Source: Lawsonella clevelandensis
GTDB taxonomy: Bacteria; Actinomycetota; Actinomycetes; Mycobacteriales; Mycobacteriaceae
DNA length: 64,000 nt
Direction of reading: 5' to 3'
Assembly (NCBI RefSeq): GCF_001293125.1
Contig: NZ_CP009312.1
Span: forward strand, 872,608 to 936,607
Position 1 is the first letter of the stretch; each line of letters opens with the position of its first letter. This document shows positions 49,083-57,499 of the stretch, in pieces. The position numbers and the translations under genes were made by a program. The notes under the pieces are model-generated. The model saw only the letters and a program-made list of their open reading frames with translations, had not been told where the DNA came from and searched no databases.

Positions 49083-50186
49083 GTGAGTGAGCAGCCTAAG
49101 GTTACTCGCCGACATGTTCTTTTGGGCGGCGTTGCCGTAGCAGCAATGGCATTAGCCCCCAGTGTTTTTGACGATACTCCCACCGCTCACGCTATGCCGT
49201 CGAGCCGTCGCAAGTACCACTACTCTATTAATCCTGCCTCGAATGCCCACCGCTATGGTTGGTTAGAGACTCCCAGCTCGACCAGCTCTGCGGTGCCGGT
49301 GGCTATTCTTATCCATGGCGGCGCCTGGGAGTCGGAGGGTGGCCCCGCTTCAATGCGGTTCCTTTCTGAGTTCCTCTGCCAGTACGGTGTTGCCTGTTGG
49401 AATATTGAGTATCGGGCGTTAGGGTCGGGCGGCGGCTGGCCCACCACCTACGCGGATGTGTGCGATGCTATCGACCATCTGATTGCGTTAAAGCTTTCTG
49501 TCGCCCCCAAGCTGGACCTTGATCGGGTCTATATTGTGGGTCATTCGGCTGGTGCACAGTTGGGTGCGCTGGCAATGGGCCAATCCCCCCGCAAGATTGA
49601 TGCGATGGGTCTCCTCATGAACACCCCGCTGCTGCGCCTCACCACAGAGTCGCTACAGTTGGCCGATCTGCGCGGTGATATTTCTCTCAAGGGAGGCAAC
49701 AAGGACACCGTCCAGCACGAGCTGGTGGGGACTGGTAATTCTGCCGGCCGTGCTACCGTCGCCCCGGAGGGCCCCCGTATCCCTATTCGAGGTTTTGTGT
49801 CCCTGAATGGCGTGCTGGATGTGGTGGATTCGGCGAAGCGTTCCAAGTTCTCCAACATTCGGATGTTCCTGGGAGGCACTCCGGCGGAGGTTCCCGGCAA
49901 TTATGCGGCCGCGAACCCCATTCGCCATATACCGGCCAATAAGAAGATGCTGCTGGTGCAGGGGACGCGCGACTACGTCATCCCGCAGGGGCAGGTGACG
50001 CGCTACGGGGCGGCCGCCAGCCGCTATGGGAATGCCGTCACCTACCTGACGTTGCAGGGGGCGAAGCACAATGATGTGCTGCTGCCGTGGCGCAACCCAG
50101 AAGCATACCAGGCGGTGACGAAAGCCCTCGCCCACTTCATGGGGGCAAAGAGCACCCCGAAGAAGTCGCGGCGCCTATTCGACTAG
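49083..50186 (+). CDS. Tat-exported alpha/beta-hydrolase (esterase/lipase)
   Basis: A 367-residue secreted hydrolase with a twin-arginine signal (TRRHVLLGG, hydrophobic run to about residue 30, cleavage near THAM). The catalytic domain resembles BD-FAE/carboxylesterase enzymes: oxyanion motif HGGAW, nucleophile in GHSAGA, a likely Asp in GTRDYVIP and a His near GAKHNDVLL. The GTG at 49083 is chosen because GGGAG lies eight bases before it; an in-frame GTG at 49062 is less likely. It adds to the window's set of exported lipolytic enzymes, but its substrate is unknown. Its stop overlaps the stop of the next, convergent gene (CTAG). Confidence 0.82.
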   Translation: MSEQPKVTRRHVLLGGVAVAAMALAPSVFDDTPTAHAMPSSRRKYHYSINPASNAHRYGWLETPSSTSSAVPVAILIHGGAWESEGGPASMRFLSEFLCQYGVACWNIEYRALGSGGGWPTTYADVCDAIDHLIALKLSVAPKLDLDRVYIVGHSAGAQLGALAMGQSPRKIDAMGLLMNTPLLRLTTESLQLADLRGDISLKGGNKDTVQHELVGTGNSAGRATVAPEGPRIPIRGFVSLNGVLDVVDSAKRSKFSNIRMFLGGTPAEVPGNYAAANPIRHIPANKKMLLVQGTRDYVIPQGQVTRYGAAASRYGNAVTYLTLQGAKHNDVLLPWRNPEAYQAVTKALAHFMGAKSTPKKSRRLFD

Positions 50187-52024
50187 CTCTTCCAGTCGCG
50201 TAGCGGGGAGAGCAGGGACTGGTTCTTCCGCTGCACCTCATCCATGGTGGAGAGTAGGCCACTCAGTGCCTGCACCGTCTCCACCATGTGCTTACCCTGG
50301 TCCAGCATGACGCACTCTGCCCGCTGTGCCCACGCGGCGTCTGTTACTTCGGCGCGGGTCGGCTGGCCCCAGTTCGTCAACGTATCCAGAATGTCGGAAC
50401 CAATAATGACGGGGATTTGCGCGGCCTCACAAAGGTTCACCACATAGCGGGGTGCCTCCACCATCTGCATAATGCCCAACTCCGCAGCCATATCTCCGCG
50501 GGCAACCATCACTCCCACCCGCTCATGCTTCATAAGCTCCAGCAGAATCTCCGGAAGATTCTGCATAGCCTCTAGAGTTTCCAGCTTCAGCACGATGCCC
50601 AGCGCGCGGCCTGAATGCTCCTCCACCCGGCACACCATCGCCAGCGCATCCTGCACATCCTGCACGGTGCGCACAAAACTGACCTCCACAATAGAGGCAA
50701 AGTCGGCCGTGGCCAGCAGCACCTGTTCATCCTCTTCCGTCACCGCCGGCAAGTTCAATTGCGTGTCAGGAAGGTTAATACCGCAGTTCTCGTAGATGGT
50801 TTGGCCGCCATCCTTCGCCTGGGTGATGCGCAGCAGCGCCTCCCCCTGCCCCAGCTCCTGCACCGTCGAGTAGAGCGCGCCGTCATTGAACAGCACCGGG
50901 TCCCCCACTTTGAGTGCCTCGAAGATGCTGGGTTCGGTGCACCCAATTTGGGCTACTTCCCCCTTGCGTGGCGGATCGACCGGGGTGAGATCGGCGGTCA
51001 GTAACAGCTCGTCGCCCCGTTCTAGGTGCACGCCACGGCGCAGCGGGGGAATACCGCGCACGCGGGTACGCTCGAAATTGGCCTCCAGCATGGCGTGGTT
51101 ACGGATCCAGGTGGAGCGGTCACCCTGTAGCAGGGCACCGTCATAATGCTTCATCATCACCAGGAAGGTACGCTGCACTCCGCGGTTGTCGGCGGTGCGA
51201 ACTTTCATACCCAGTTCAAGGTGATCGAACCAGTCGTTTTCCACCATCATGCGTAGTGGGCGCGTACCCTCCAGCTCCGGCGGCTCCGGCAGGTTCCCCT
51301 CCAGGTATTCGGGCACCACCCAGAGGCGGGACGGATAGCGCATTTCGCCGTCGTCATAGCGCACTACTGTGGAGGAGCCTACGCGGGGACCATCCGCCAC
51401 CGGTCCGGTCAGAATCTTGGGGCCCGGTAGATCCACTGCAATAGGGATGGTGCGGTGCAGATGCAGGGCGGTCTCGCGGATATTGACCGCCATCTGCTCC
51501 CACATTTGCGCGTTGTCGTACACGAGGTTAATGCGGGCTATTTCAGCGCCCGCCCCCAGCAGGTTCTCCATCACCTCAGGATCGTCGGCGGCCTTACGGG
51601 GGACGGACACCATGATGCGGGTGGACCGGGGCCCACAGGGTACCCCCATCATGTCGTCGGAGTTGACGGACAACCGCTTTTCTGCCGCGTTCAGTGCTTC
51701 TTCCACTGCTGCCATCCGCTCCAAGATGGCGTCCTGGGACTCGTCACCAATAAGGGCGGAGACGAGGCTACGGGCGGCCGTGATCTTGGCGCGCACATCC
51801 AGTTCAGGGAACTGTAGGGAGGGGGCGCCCAGGGCGGTGAGCTCACGTTGGAGGTCGCGTCGGTCGGTGGAGCGGAGTGCCAGGTAGGCCACTAGGTTTT
51901 CGGCTCCGCTGCGGTAACTGTCGTGGACAGCGGTGATATCGTCCTGGCGTTGCGCAACAGCCTCGTCAATTTCGGTGACAAGGGCGTCGAGGGCGGAGCG
52001 AATATCGTTCAAACAAGCTGACAT
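50183..52024 (-). CDS. pyruvate-kinase-like protein (Pyk2-like)
   Basis: About 613 residues, similar in length to the second pyruvate-kinase-like protein (Pyk2) of corynebacteria. A helical extension of roughly 130 residues precedes a pyruvate-kinase barrel, where recognisable elements are ARINLVY, DLPGPKIL, EVSFVR, KLETLE, MVARGD and PTRAEVTDAAW. Several canonical residues differ: the SHG of the first motif is VYD, and ATQML becomes GSDIL. The C-terminal regulatory domain of ordinary pyruvate kinases is missing. Enzymatic activity is therefore uncertain. I chose the ATG at 52024 with AGGAAG upstream; a longer frame lacks support. Confidence 0.75.
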   Translation of the reverse strand: MSACLNDIRSALDALVTEIDEAVAQRQDDITAVHDSYRSGAENLVAYLALRSTDRRDLQRELTALGAPSLQFPELDVRAKITAARSLVSALIGDESQDAILERMAAVEEALNAAEKRLSVNSDDMMGVPCGPRSTRIMVSVPRKAADDPEVMENLLGAGAEIARINLVYDNAQMWEQMAVNIRETALHLHRTIPIAVDLPGPKILTGPVADGPRVGSSTVVRYDDGEMRYPSRLWVVPEYLEGNLPEPPELEGTRPLRMMVENDWFDHLELGMKVRTADNRGVQRTFLVMMKHYDGALLQGDRSTWIRNHAMLEANFERTRVRGIPPLRRGVHLERGDELLLTADLTPVDPPRKGEVAQIGCTEPSIFEALKVGDPVLFNDGALYSTVQELGQGEALLRITQAKDGGQTIYENCGINLPDTQLNLPAVTEEDEQVLLATADFASIVEVSFVRTVQDVQDALAMVCRVEEHSGRALGIVLKLETLEAMQNLPEILLELMKHERVGVMVARGDMAAELGIMQMVEAPRYVVNLCEAAQIPVIIGSDILDTLTNWGQPTRAEVTDAAWAQRAECVMLDQGKHMVETVQALSGLLSTMDEVQRKNQSLLSPLRDWKS

Positions 52025-52284
52025 GGGCAGGATCTTCCTGATGACGAGTGTCCCTAAATTTCGAGGTGCACACTGCCACCCCACGCTTACGGCAGCGCGT
52101 GAACAGTGCACGAGCCTCACGCCCTAATCTAGTGGGGGCAATGCGGCCGTGTTGCCGAATGTGACGCCGTTCTCTAAATGTTCAACCAACGGAAAAGTTA
52201 ACCCGTATTCCCGTAGGTAGCCGGGAAATGTCTAATAGACTAAGCACAGCAGAATCCCCGAAAAAATCCCACGAAGGGACTGCC

Positions 52285-53277
52285 ATGCGACGTTTCACTA
52301 CTTCTCTGGTTGCCATCGTTGCGGCTGCCACCCTGGGTCTCTGCGGCACCAACCTGGCCGTCGCCGCACCCCAAACCCCCATCCCGGACTACACCCCCGC
52401 CAAGACGGGCCCCGCCAACAAGGACGGTATCCCCCGCAACGGTGACGGCCCCGCCACCAGTTTCTTCCCCCACGCCAACTTCTACTCCATCTTCAACCCG
52501 GGGACGAACCCGCAGGGCGCCAACGACTTCTCCTGCACACCGAAGCCCGGCCAGCTGCCCCTCATCCTCCTCACCGGCACCGGCGAGGACGCCTACAAAG
52601 TGTGGGGTGAATGGGCTCCCAAGTTCAAGGCTCTAGGCTATTGCGTCTTCACCCCTAACCTCAACAATGCAGAGGGTGTGGAGTCGCAGGTCTTCACCGG
52701 GGACATCATCGGTTCCGCGGAGGCCTTCGCCACGTATGTACAGATGGTTCTGAAGGCTACCGGCGCCAAGAAGGTGGACGTCATTGGCCACTCGCAGGGT
52801 GCTGGCATGCTGCCGCTGGCCTACATCAAGTGGTTCGACGGCAATAAGTACATGAACAAGCTCATTGGCCTGTGTCCCGGTAACCACGGCACTAGCGGAG
52901 GGGGTTACTACCAGACTGGTCTGGGGGAAAAGGTGGACCCACTCCTCAAAAAGAAGAACATGCAGGGTTGGACCATGCAGTTCAACGGCAATGCTTTCGT
53001 CGAGCAGCTGGACGCCAACAATATTGACTTCGGCGACACTCAGTACATCGTGGTGATGACCAAGTATGATGGGATCATTACCCCTTACACCTCCGGAATC
53101 ATCACGAATCCGAAGGTGAAGCACGTTGTTATGCAAGATATTTGCGCCAATGACTACTCAGATCACATTGCCTTCACCTACAACCCGAACGCCTACCAGG
53201 TATCCGTTAACCTGATGAAAGATCGCCCGGCGAACTACCAGGTGAAGTGCGAACTGGTGGTGCCACTCATCGAGTGA
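52285..53277 (+). CDS. secreted class 2 lipase/esterase
   Basis: A 330-residue exported lipase of the class 2 (EstA/LipA, PF01674) type. It has a signal peptide (MRRFTTSLVA, hydrophobic core, cleavage near AVAAP), the oxyanion region ILLTGTGEDAY, the nucleophile in IGHSQGAG, a likely acid in TKYDGIITPY and a histidine in YSDHIAF. This family hydrolyses triacylglycerols and esters. The ATG at 52285 follows AAGGGA; an upstream extension to 52228 lacks a signal-like start. It is a single-gene unit closed by a hairpin. Confidence 0.87.
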   Translation: MRRFTTSLVAIVAAATLGLCGTNLAVAAPQTPIPDYTPAKTGPANKDGIPRNGDGPATSFFPHANFYSIFNPGTNPQGANDFSCTPKPGQLPLILLTGTGEDAYKVWGEWAPKFKALGYCVFTPNLNNAEGVESQVFTGDIIGSAEAFATYVQMVLKATGAKKVDVIGHSQGAGMLPLAYIKWFDGNKYMNKLIGLCPGNHGTSGGGYYQTGLGEKVDPLLKKKNMQGWTMQFNGNAFVEQLDANNIDFGDTQYIVVMTKYDGIITPYTSGIITNPKVKHVVMQDICANDYSDHIAFTYNPNAYQVSVNLMKDRPANYQVKCELVVPLIE

Positions 53278-53311
53278 TGACGTCCCCCCACACCTTCTGC
53301 TGAAAACTTCC

Positions 53312-53349
53312 GAATACCCCGCTGGGCCCCCACATCCGGCGGGGTATTC
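53312..53349 (+). terminator. hairpin after the class 2 lipase gene
   Basis: Arms GAATACCCCGC and GCGGGGTATTC enclose a 16-base loop, followed by TTAA, 35 bases beyond the lipase stop. Confidence 0.8.
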
Positions 53350-53411
53350 TTAATGTCAGAAAATGCCGCTAGCTCGCGTCAGCCCCACTGACCCCCACCC
53401 CAAGGAGCAGG

Positions 53412-53759
53412 ATGGCCTCCCTCGACCCAGTCGATAAAGCCCTCATCATTAAGCGCCTCAAGCGCGCCCAAGGACAGATGGGCGGTATCATCCGCATGCT
53501 GGAAGAAGAACGGGCTTGCCGTGATGTCGTCACCCAGCTGGCCGCCGTCTCTAAAGCCATCGACCGGGCCGGCTTCGCCCTCATTGCCAGCGGTCTGAAA
53601 GCCTGTGCCAGCGCCGAATCCGCAGCAGCGGCTACCAGTACAGATAGTGACGGCCCCAACAGTGGCCTCAGTGATAGTTCCAGCGCCACCGTCACCGCCT
53701 CCCAACAACCCTGCCTCACCGTCGCCGAGCTCGAAAAACTCTTCCTCTCCCTCGCCTAA
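53412..53759 (+). CDS. CsoR/RcnR/CstR-family repressor lacking the copper-site histidine
   Basis: A 115-residue all-helical regulator of the DUF156 family. Cys36 and Cys65 are at the positions used for copper binding in M. tuberculosis CsoR, but residue 61, normally His, is Gly. This pattern (two cysteines, no histidine) is closer to persulfide-sensing CstR than to CsoR. The segment between about residues 68 and 100 is serine/alanine-rich and unlike the compact family. A good AAGGAG precedes the ATG. No copper ATPase, chaperone or sulfurtransferase gene is adjacent, so the target is unclear. Confidence 0.82.
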   Translation: MASLDPVDKALIIKRLKRAQGQMGGIIRMLEEERACRDVVTQLAAVSKAIDRAGFALIASGLKACASAESAAAATSTDSDGPNSGLSDSSSATVTASQQPCLTVAELEKLFLSLA

Positions 53760-53802
53760 CCTCTCTCATTGTGCCCACTCCCTTCACTCTCCAGGACCCC
53801 CT

Positions 53803-53965
53803 ATGAGCGACTCCAGCATCAACCGCCTCAGCATGGCGAAAGCTGAAGGAAATCGCCTCCGCCGTCCTCGCCGCCCGCGAAGGCGACACCCACGCCGACG
53901 ATGATGCAGCCGGGGCCGACACTGGTGTGAAGAAATCCGTGTTCGATCGCATCCTGGGGCTGTAG
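53803..53965 (+). pseudogene. small frameshifted gene, or short peptide gene
   Basis: An ATG at 53803 preceded by CAGGA starts MSDSSINRLSMAK and then runs into an arginine-rich, unlikely frame. The overlapping frame, without any start of its own, reads KLKEIASAVLAAREGDT and ends DRILGL at 53965 in protein-like fashion. Removing one A from the AAA at 53839-53841 fuses the two into a 53-residue acidic protein. Either a recent frameshift, a sequencing error or a programmed shift is possible. I do not know the family. It lies 43 bases after the CsoR-like gene in the same direction. Confidence 0.45.
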
Positions 53966-54137
53966 CAGCCGCCGTACTCCGCCCTTCTACCTCGACGCTG
54001 TTTGCCACCTGTTATAGCGGTATTTCTTTTAATCTGCTGCTATTTTTCACAAAAGCTGTTGGAATAGGAGAGTCAGCATTTGTGTTGATACCCATAGATG
54101 CACAAGTGCACACATCAATAACACGAGAGGTTATCCC

Positions 54138-54758
54138 ATGGCACAGAAGTACGTTCTGCCCGAACTTGACTACGAGTACAGCGCCCTGGAGCCGTTCATC
54201 TCCGGCGAAATCATGGAGCTCCACCACGCTAAGCACCACGCTGGCTATGTTTCCGGCGCCAACGCCGCCCTCGAGGCTCTTGACGAAGCCCGCAAGGCCG
54301 GCACCGCGGAGGACAAGGTCGCCACGATCTCCAAAAACCTCGCCTTCAACCTCGGTGGACACATCAACCACTCCCTTTTCTGGAAGAACCTGGCCCCTCA
54401 ACAGGATGCCCGCCCCGAAGGCGAGCTAGCCGCCGCTATAGATGAGGAGTTCGGCTCCTTCGAGCAGTTCCAGAAGGAATTCGGCGCTTCCGCCACCAGC
54501 ATCCAGGGTTCCGGCTGGGCCGTCCTCGCCTGGGATATGCTCTCCCAACGCCTGGTGATCCTGCAGGTCACCAACGGCCACCAGGACAACCACGCTCTCA
54601 CCCTCATCCCGCTGCTTCTCCTCGACATGTGGGAGCACGCCTTCTACCTCCAGTACAAGAACGTTAAGGCTGACTACGTGAAGGCCTTCTGGAACGTCAT
54701 CAACTGGGAAGAAGTGCAGAAGCGTTTCGCTGGCACTGCCAAGCACTGGGCTGCCTGA
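54138..54758 (+). CDS. sodA: superoxide dismutase (Mn/Fe type)
   Basis: Converts superoxide to hydrogen peroxide and oxygen. The 206-residue protein begins with the family block [18 protein letters not shown]. Metal ligands are visible in MELHHAKHH (His near residue 30), [10 protein letters not shown], and the [11 protein letters not shown] motif (Asp and His). Length is normal. It lacks an export signal, as in other actinobacteria. The ATG follows GAGAGG by seven bases. It has no close partner and is followed by a hairpin shared with the convergent nuclease gene. Confidence 0.96.
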   Translation: MAQKYVLPELDYEYSALEPFISGEIMELHHAKHHAGYVSGANAALEALDEARKAGTAEDKVATISKNLAFNLGGHINHSLFWKNLAPQQDARPEGELAAAIDEEFGSFEQFQKEFGASATSIQGSGWAVLAWDMLSQRLVILQVTNGHQDNHALTLIPLLLLDMWEHAFYLQYKNVKADYVKAFWNVINWEEVQKRFAGTAKHWAA

Positions 54759-54830
54759 CTAGCCCGCGAGGTGCCGCCGCGACTTTCCCGCAATCCCGGC
54801 TAAACCTCTTCCCCCCTAACGGTTTTCGCA

Positions 54831-54877
54831 TCACCCCATCTGGGCGAGCCCATCCCGGGTCTCCCTAGATGGGGTGA
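54831..54877. terminator. hairpin between sodA and the RecB-like nuclease gene
   Basis: Arms TCACCCCATCT and AGATGGGGTGA are 25 bases apart. The right arm overlaps the stop codon of the minus-strand nuclease gene, so the structure may terminate both genes. Confidence 0.6.
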
Positions 54878-56661
54878 CGTGTCTCCGGCGGATTTGCCAA
54901 CAGATCCTCCACTGACGGCAAATCCTCTCGCCACTCCCCCGCACTCAGCCACTCGCGCACCGCCAACGTCGCCCGCACATCATCCTCGTTATAGGCCAGA
55001 ATGCGAGCCCGCGCCTGCTGCGCCATCGCTTTCACCTCCGCACTCCCCTGCCGGGCACCCGGCCGCACCGCCTGCGCATGCCAGGCAATAGACGCTTCCC
55101 CACTCGGCTCCTCATCCCGCCACTGGAACCCCGCTACCGGTGCCACCTTCTTCAACCCCAGCCCGTGCACTCCCACGAACTGTCGCTCCACCAGCCGAAA
55201 CACATCTACCCAGTGGGGGCCATCCAGCAGTTCCCGCACCTCCGCCTCCGGTGGCATCGCCGTGTAGTCGGCAAACGTCCGCACATTCGACAGCATCCAC
55301 TGCCGCTCCCCCGCCTGCGCATAGCAGTACACCAGGCAGGAGAGTCCCTCCTCCGTCGCCCGCCGCCGCAGCCGCGACACCCACTGCCACATCCGCACAA
55401 AACACTCAGCGGTACTCCGGTTCGGTAGCTTGCGCCACGTCACATACGGCCGGTAGCCCGGCACGGCAGCATCCCCCTCCACCGCCATCGCCTGCGCCGC
55501 CTCCTCGCTGGTATACGTCAACAGTGCGCCCCACAGGTAGGCGCCGTCATCCAACACACTCTCCATATCAATGTCGATCTCCACATCGGCGCGTGGCACC
55601 TCCACCATGTCTTCCTTGCGGACCACCGCGAACCCCCCCAAGCTGGCACGCGCCAACGCCACCGCCGTCTCGAAAGAGCCCCCTGGCCAATGCTCCGGCT
55701 GCACCACATCCGGGGCAGCTAACTGCGCAACGGTGTGAATATTCTCCGCAGCCAACGCCTCCGCCTGCGCCGCCGAGACCACTAGGCTCACGTCATCACG
55801 GACCGTGAGGTCCCGCCGGCACAACGTATCCCACCAGCCACAATTGTGGCATTCGGAACGACGTCGGGAACGAGTGGGCAACTGGCGCAGCGTCTCCCGT
55901 GCCGTCAGCGACTCCACATCTTCGTCCGCCAGTTCGTCATCCAGCTCCTCCATCAGCTCTTCCCGCAGCTCAAACTGGGCGGTGTAGTTCGGGAGGGACT
56001 CCTCCAACCAGTGCACAATGGCACACTGGCCGCGCATATCAATAACCCCACCCTGCCCCGTGGAGGGAATACCATGCGCCTGCATGAGCAGCCACAGGTG
56101 AGTGAGCCGCAGCTGGTCCCGTGTATGGTGACGGAGCCGCAACTCCGGCCGTGGCTGGGGGTCCCAACCGTCCAAACCGGATGCGTGGGGGATGAGCGAA
56201 GGGCGGGAGAGATTTTCCACCGGAATGTGGGGTGGGCGTGGTGCGGTCGACGCACGCACATCATAGGTTTTGTGGTTGACCGTGATGACCGGCGTGTACA
56301 GTTCCCCGTCAGCCCCGAGCATAAGGATGCAGCTGACGCCCGCCCGACCGGTCTGCGGGTCATCCGGCAAATAGGCGCCGCAGATCACGGGGGTGTGCTG
56401 GGCAATAGCCTTCTGCGTGGCCTCCCACGCCGCGGACTCGTCAGTGGGTAGGAGTGCGGCACCGAAGTCCTCCGCAAGGCGCAGATAGATGTGTTCCATG
56501 CGGTTTCGGCTAGCCCGCTCACGATGCTCTACCCCAATGGGTCTCGTAGGCTCCGGCAGGATAGGGGTGGAGGAGCCGAGACGGTCGAGCAAGAAGCGGT
56601 GGTCGCAGCCGAAGAGATCGTCGGCCGCAATGGGGTCTGCTGCGATGGGGTTGCTGTCCAT
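54865..56661 (-). CDS. TM0106-type RecB-like putative nuclease with RNase H-like domain
   Basis: A 598-residue protein. The N-terminal half resembles the RecB-like PD-(D/E)XK nuclease of the TM0106 family, with a CX2C pair near residue 267 (CHNCGWWDTLC) likely to bind a metal or cluster. The C-terminal half looks like an RNase H-fold exonuclease (DVEIDIDMES acidic motif, and YNEDDVRATLAVREWL near the end). Such proteins are thought to act on DNA in repair, but the function is not established. The ATG at 56661 is preceded by AAAGGA; the longer frame upstream is unlikely. Confidence 0.78.
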   Translation of the reverse strand: MDSNPIAADPIAADDLFGCDHRFLLDRLGSSTPILPEPTRPIGVEHRERASRNRMEHIYLRLAEDFGAALLPTDESAAWEATQKAIAQHTPVICGAYLPDDPQTGRAGVSCILMLGADGELYTPVITVNHKTYDVRASTAPRPPHIPVENLSRPSLIPHASGLDGWDPQPRPELRLRHHTRDQLRLTHLWLLMQAHGIPSTGQGGVIDMRGQCAIVHWLEESLPNYTAQFELREELMEELDDELADEDVESLTARETLRQLPTRSRRRSECHNCGWWDTLCRRDLTVRDDVSLVVSAAQAEALAAENIHTVAQLAAPDVVQPEHWPGGSFETAVALARASLGGFAVVRKEDMVEVPRADVEIDIDMESVLDDGAYLWGALLTYTSEEAAQAMAVEGDAAVPGYRPYVTWRKLPNRSTAECFVRMWQWVSRLRRRATEEGLSCLVYCYAQAGERQWMLSNVRTFADYTAMPPEAEVRELLDGPHWVDVFRLVERQFVGVHGLGLKKVAPVAGFQWRDEEPSGEASIAWHAQAVRPGARQGSAEVKAMAQQARARILAYNEDDVRATLAVREWLSAGEWREDLPSVEDLLANPPETRHPI

Positions 56662-56929
56662 GCCACGTCCTTTCCTCTCCGGCCTTGTGACAAGGGCGCT
56701 CCCCAGAGAACACATAATGCTGCTTTTAGTCTAAACAATGCGGTCGCACCGGTGGATAGTGCACTGGAGAGTTTTTGCTATGAGAGAGAATTCGCGTATT
56801 CGGCACCGATAGCGTCCCGATTAACTGCAGGTTTTCCGCACTGAAAGTAGACTGCACAGTAACTGCATCTCATCTCTAAAGCGCAGGTGGCTCCATCCTG
56901 CGTGCAGAGAAAGAGGAAGGTAAAACACT

Positions 56930-57247
56930 ATGTTTGGTAAGAAATCCCCCGAAGAAAAGGCCGCTAAGCAGGCCGACAAGGCTGCTAAGCAGGCCGACAA
57001 GCTGCAGGCCAAGCTCCAGAAGAAGGCAGAAAAGAAACTCGCCAAGGCGCAAAAGAAGGCCGACAAGAAGGCGCTGAAGGACACCAAGAAGGGGAAGAAC
57101 AGCAAAGCGTCCACGTCGCTGCTGAAGCAGCTGAAGGGCCACTCCAACAAGGCTGCCAAGGTGGGTACCACCCTGGCGCCGAGCCTCCTCCCCATCGTCT
57201 ACACCGCTGTTGGTCTGGCCGCGACCTACCTTAAGGGCCGCGACTAG
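56930..57247 (+). CDS. lysine/alanine-rich small protein with C-terminal hydrophobic segment
   Basis: A 105-residue protein. Residues 1-65 are almost entirely Lys, Ala, Glu, Asp and Gln in a helical, repetitive pattern (KAAKQADK twice). A hydrophobic segment near 80-100 (LLPIVYTAVGLAATYL) follows, ending in KGRD. This resembles corynebacterial DUF6474-type proteins, but I am not sure. A charged helix with a C-terminal anchor would suit binding nucleic acid or acidic polymers at the membrane. AGGAAGG nine bases before the ATG supports the start. It ends with a strong terminator. Confidence 0.7.
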   Translation: MFGKKSPEEKAAKQADKAAKQADKLQAKLQKKAEKKLAKAQKKADKKALKDTKKGKNSKASTSLLKQLKGHSNKAAKVGTTLAPSLLPIVYTAVGLAATYLKGRD

Positions 57248-57267
57248 CAACCCGCTGACAACAGTGG

Positions 57268-57304
57268 AAGAGCCGCCCGGGAACAGGTCAACCGGGCGGC
57301 TCTT
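57268..57304 (+). terminator. terminator after the lysine-rich small protein gene
   Basis: Arms AAGAGCCGCCCGG and CCGGGCGGCTCTT, 11-base loop, followed by CACTTGTGTTT. A good intrinsic terminator 21 bases after the stop. Confidence 0.85.
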
Positions 57305-57312
57305 CACTTGTG

Positions 57313-57441
57313 TTTGATAGTTCATCCCGGACTATCAAAACCCATGACAGCCAACAACTGGCACTCCCTTACCAGCAGCTGCTGATAACCCATGGGCGTC
57401 TATGAGGCGACGTGTCCACTCCTGTACGTAGTGGACACGTC
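57313..57441. repeat. two further inverted repeats between convergent genes
   Basis: TTTGATAGT/ACTATCAAA (57313-57321 and 57331-57339, nine-base spacer) and GACGTGTCCACT/AGTGGACACGTC (57409-57420 and 57430-57441, nine-base spacer). They lie downstream of both convergent genes. The second may end aldehyde dehydrogenase transcription on the minus strand, although no T-tract follows. Confidence 0.5.
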
Positions 57442-57499
57442 AACCAACCAGATTCCCCGGAGGTTGGCGCGGTGCCCCTCCGAGGAAGGGGTGGGGACT

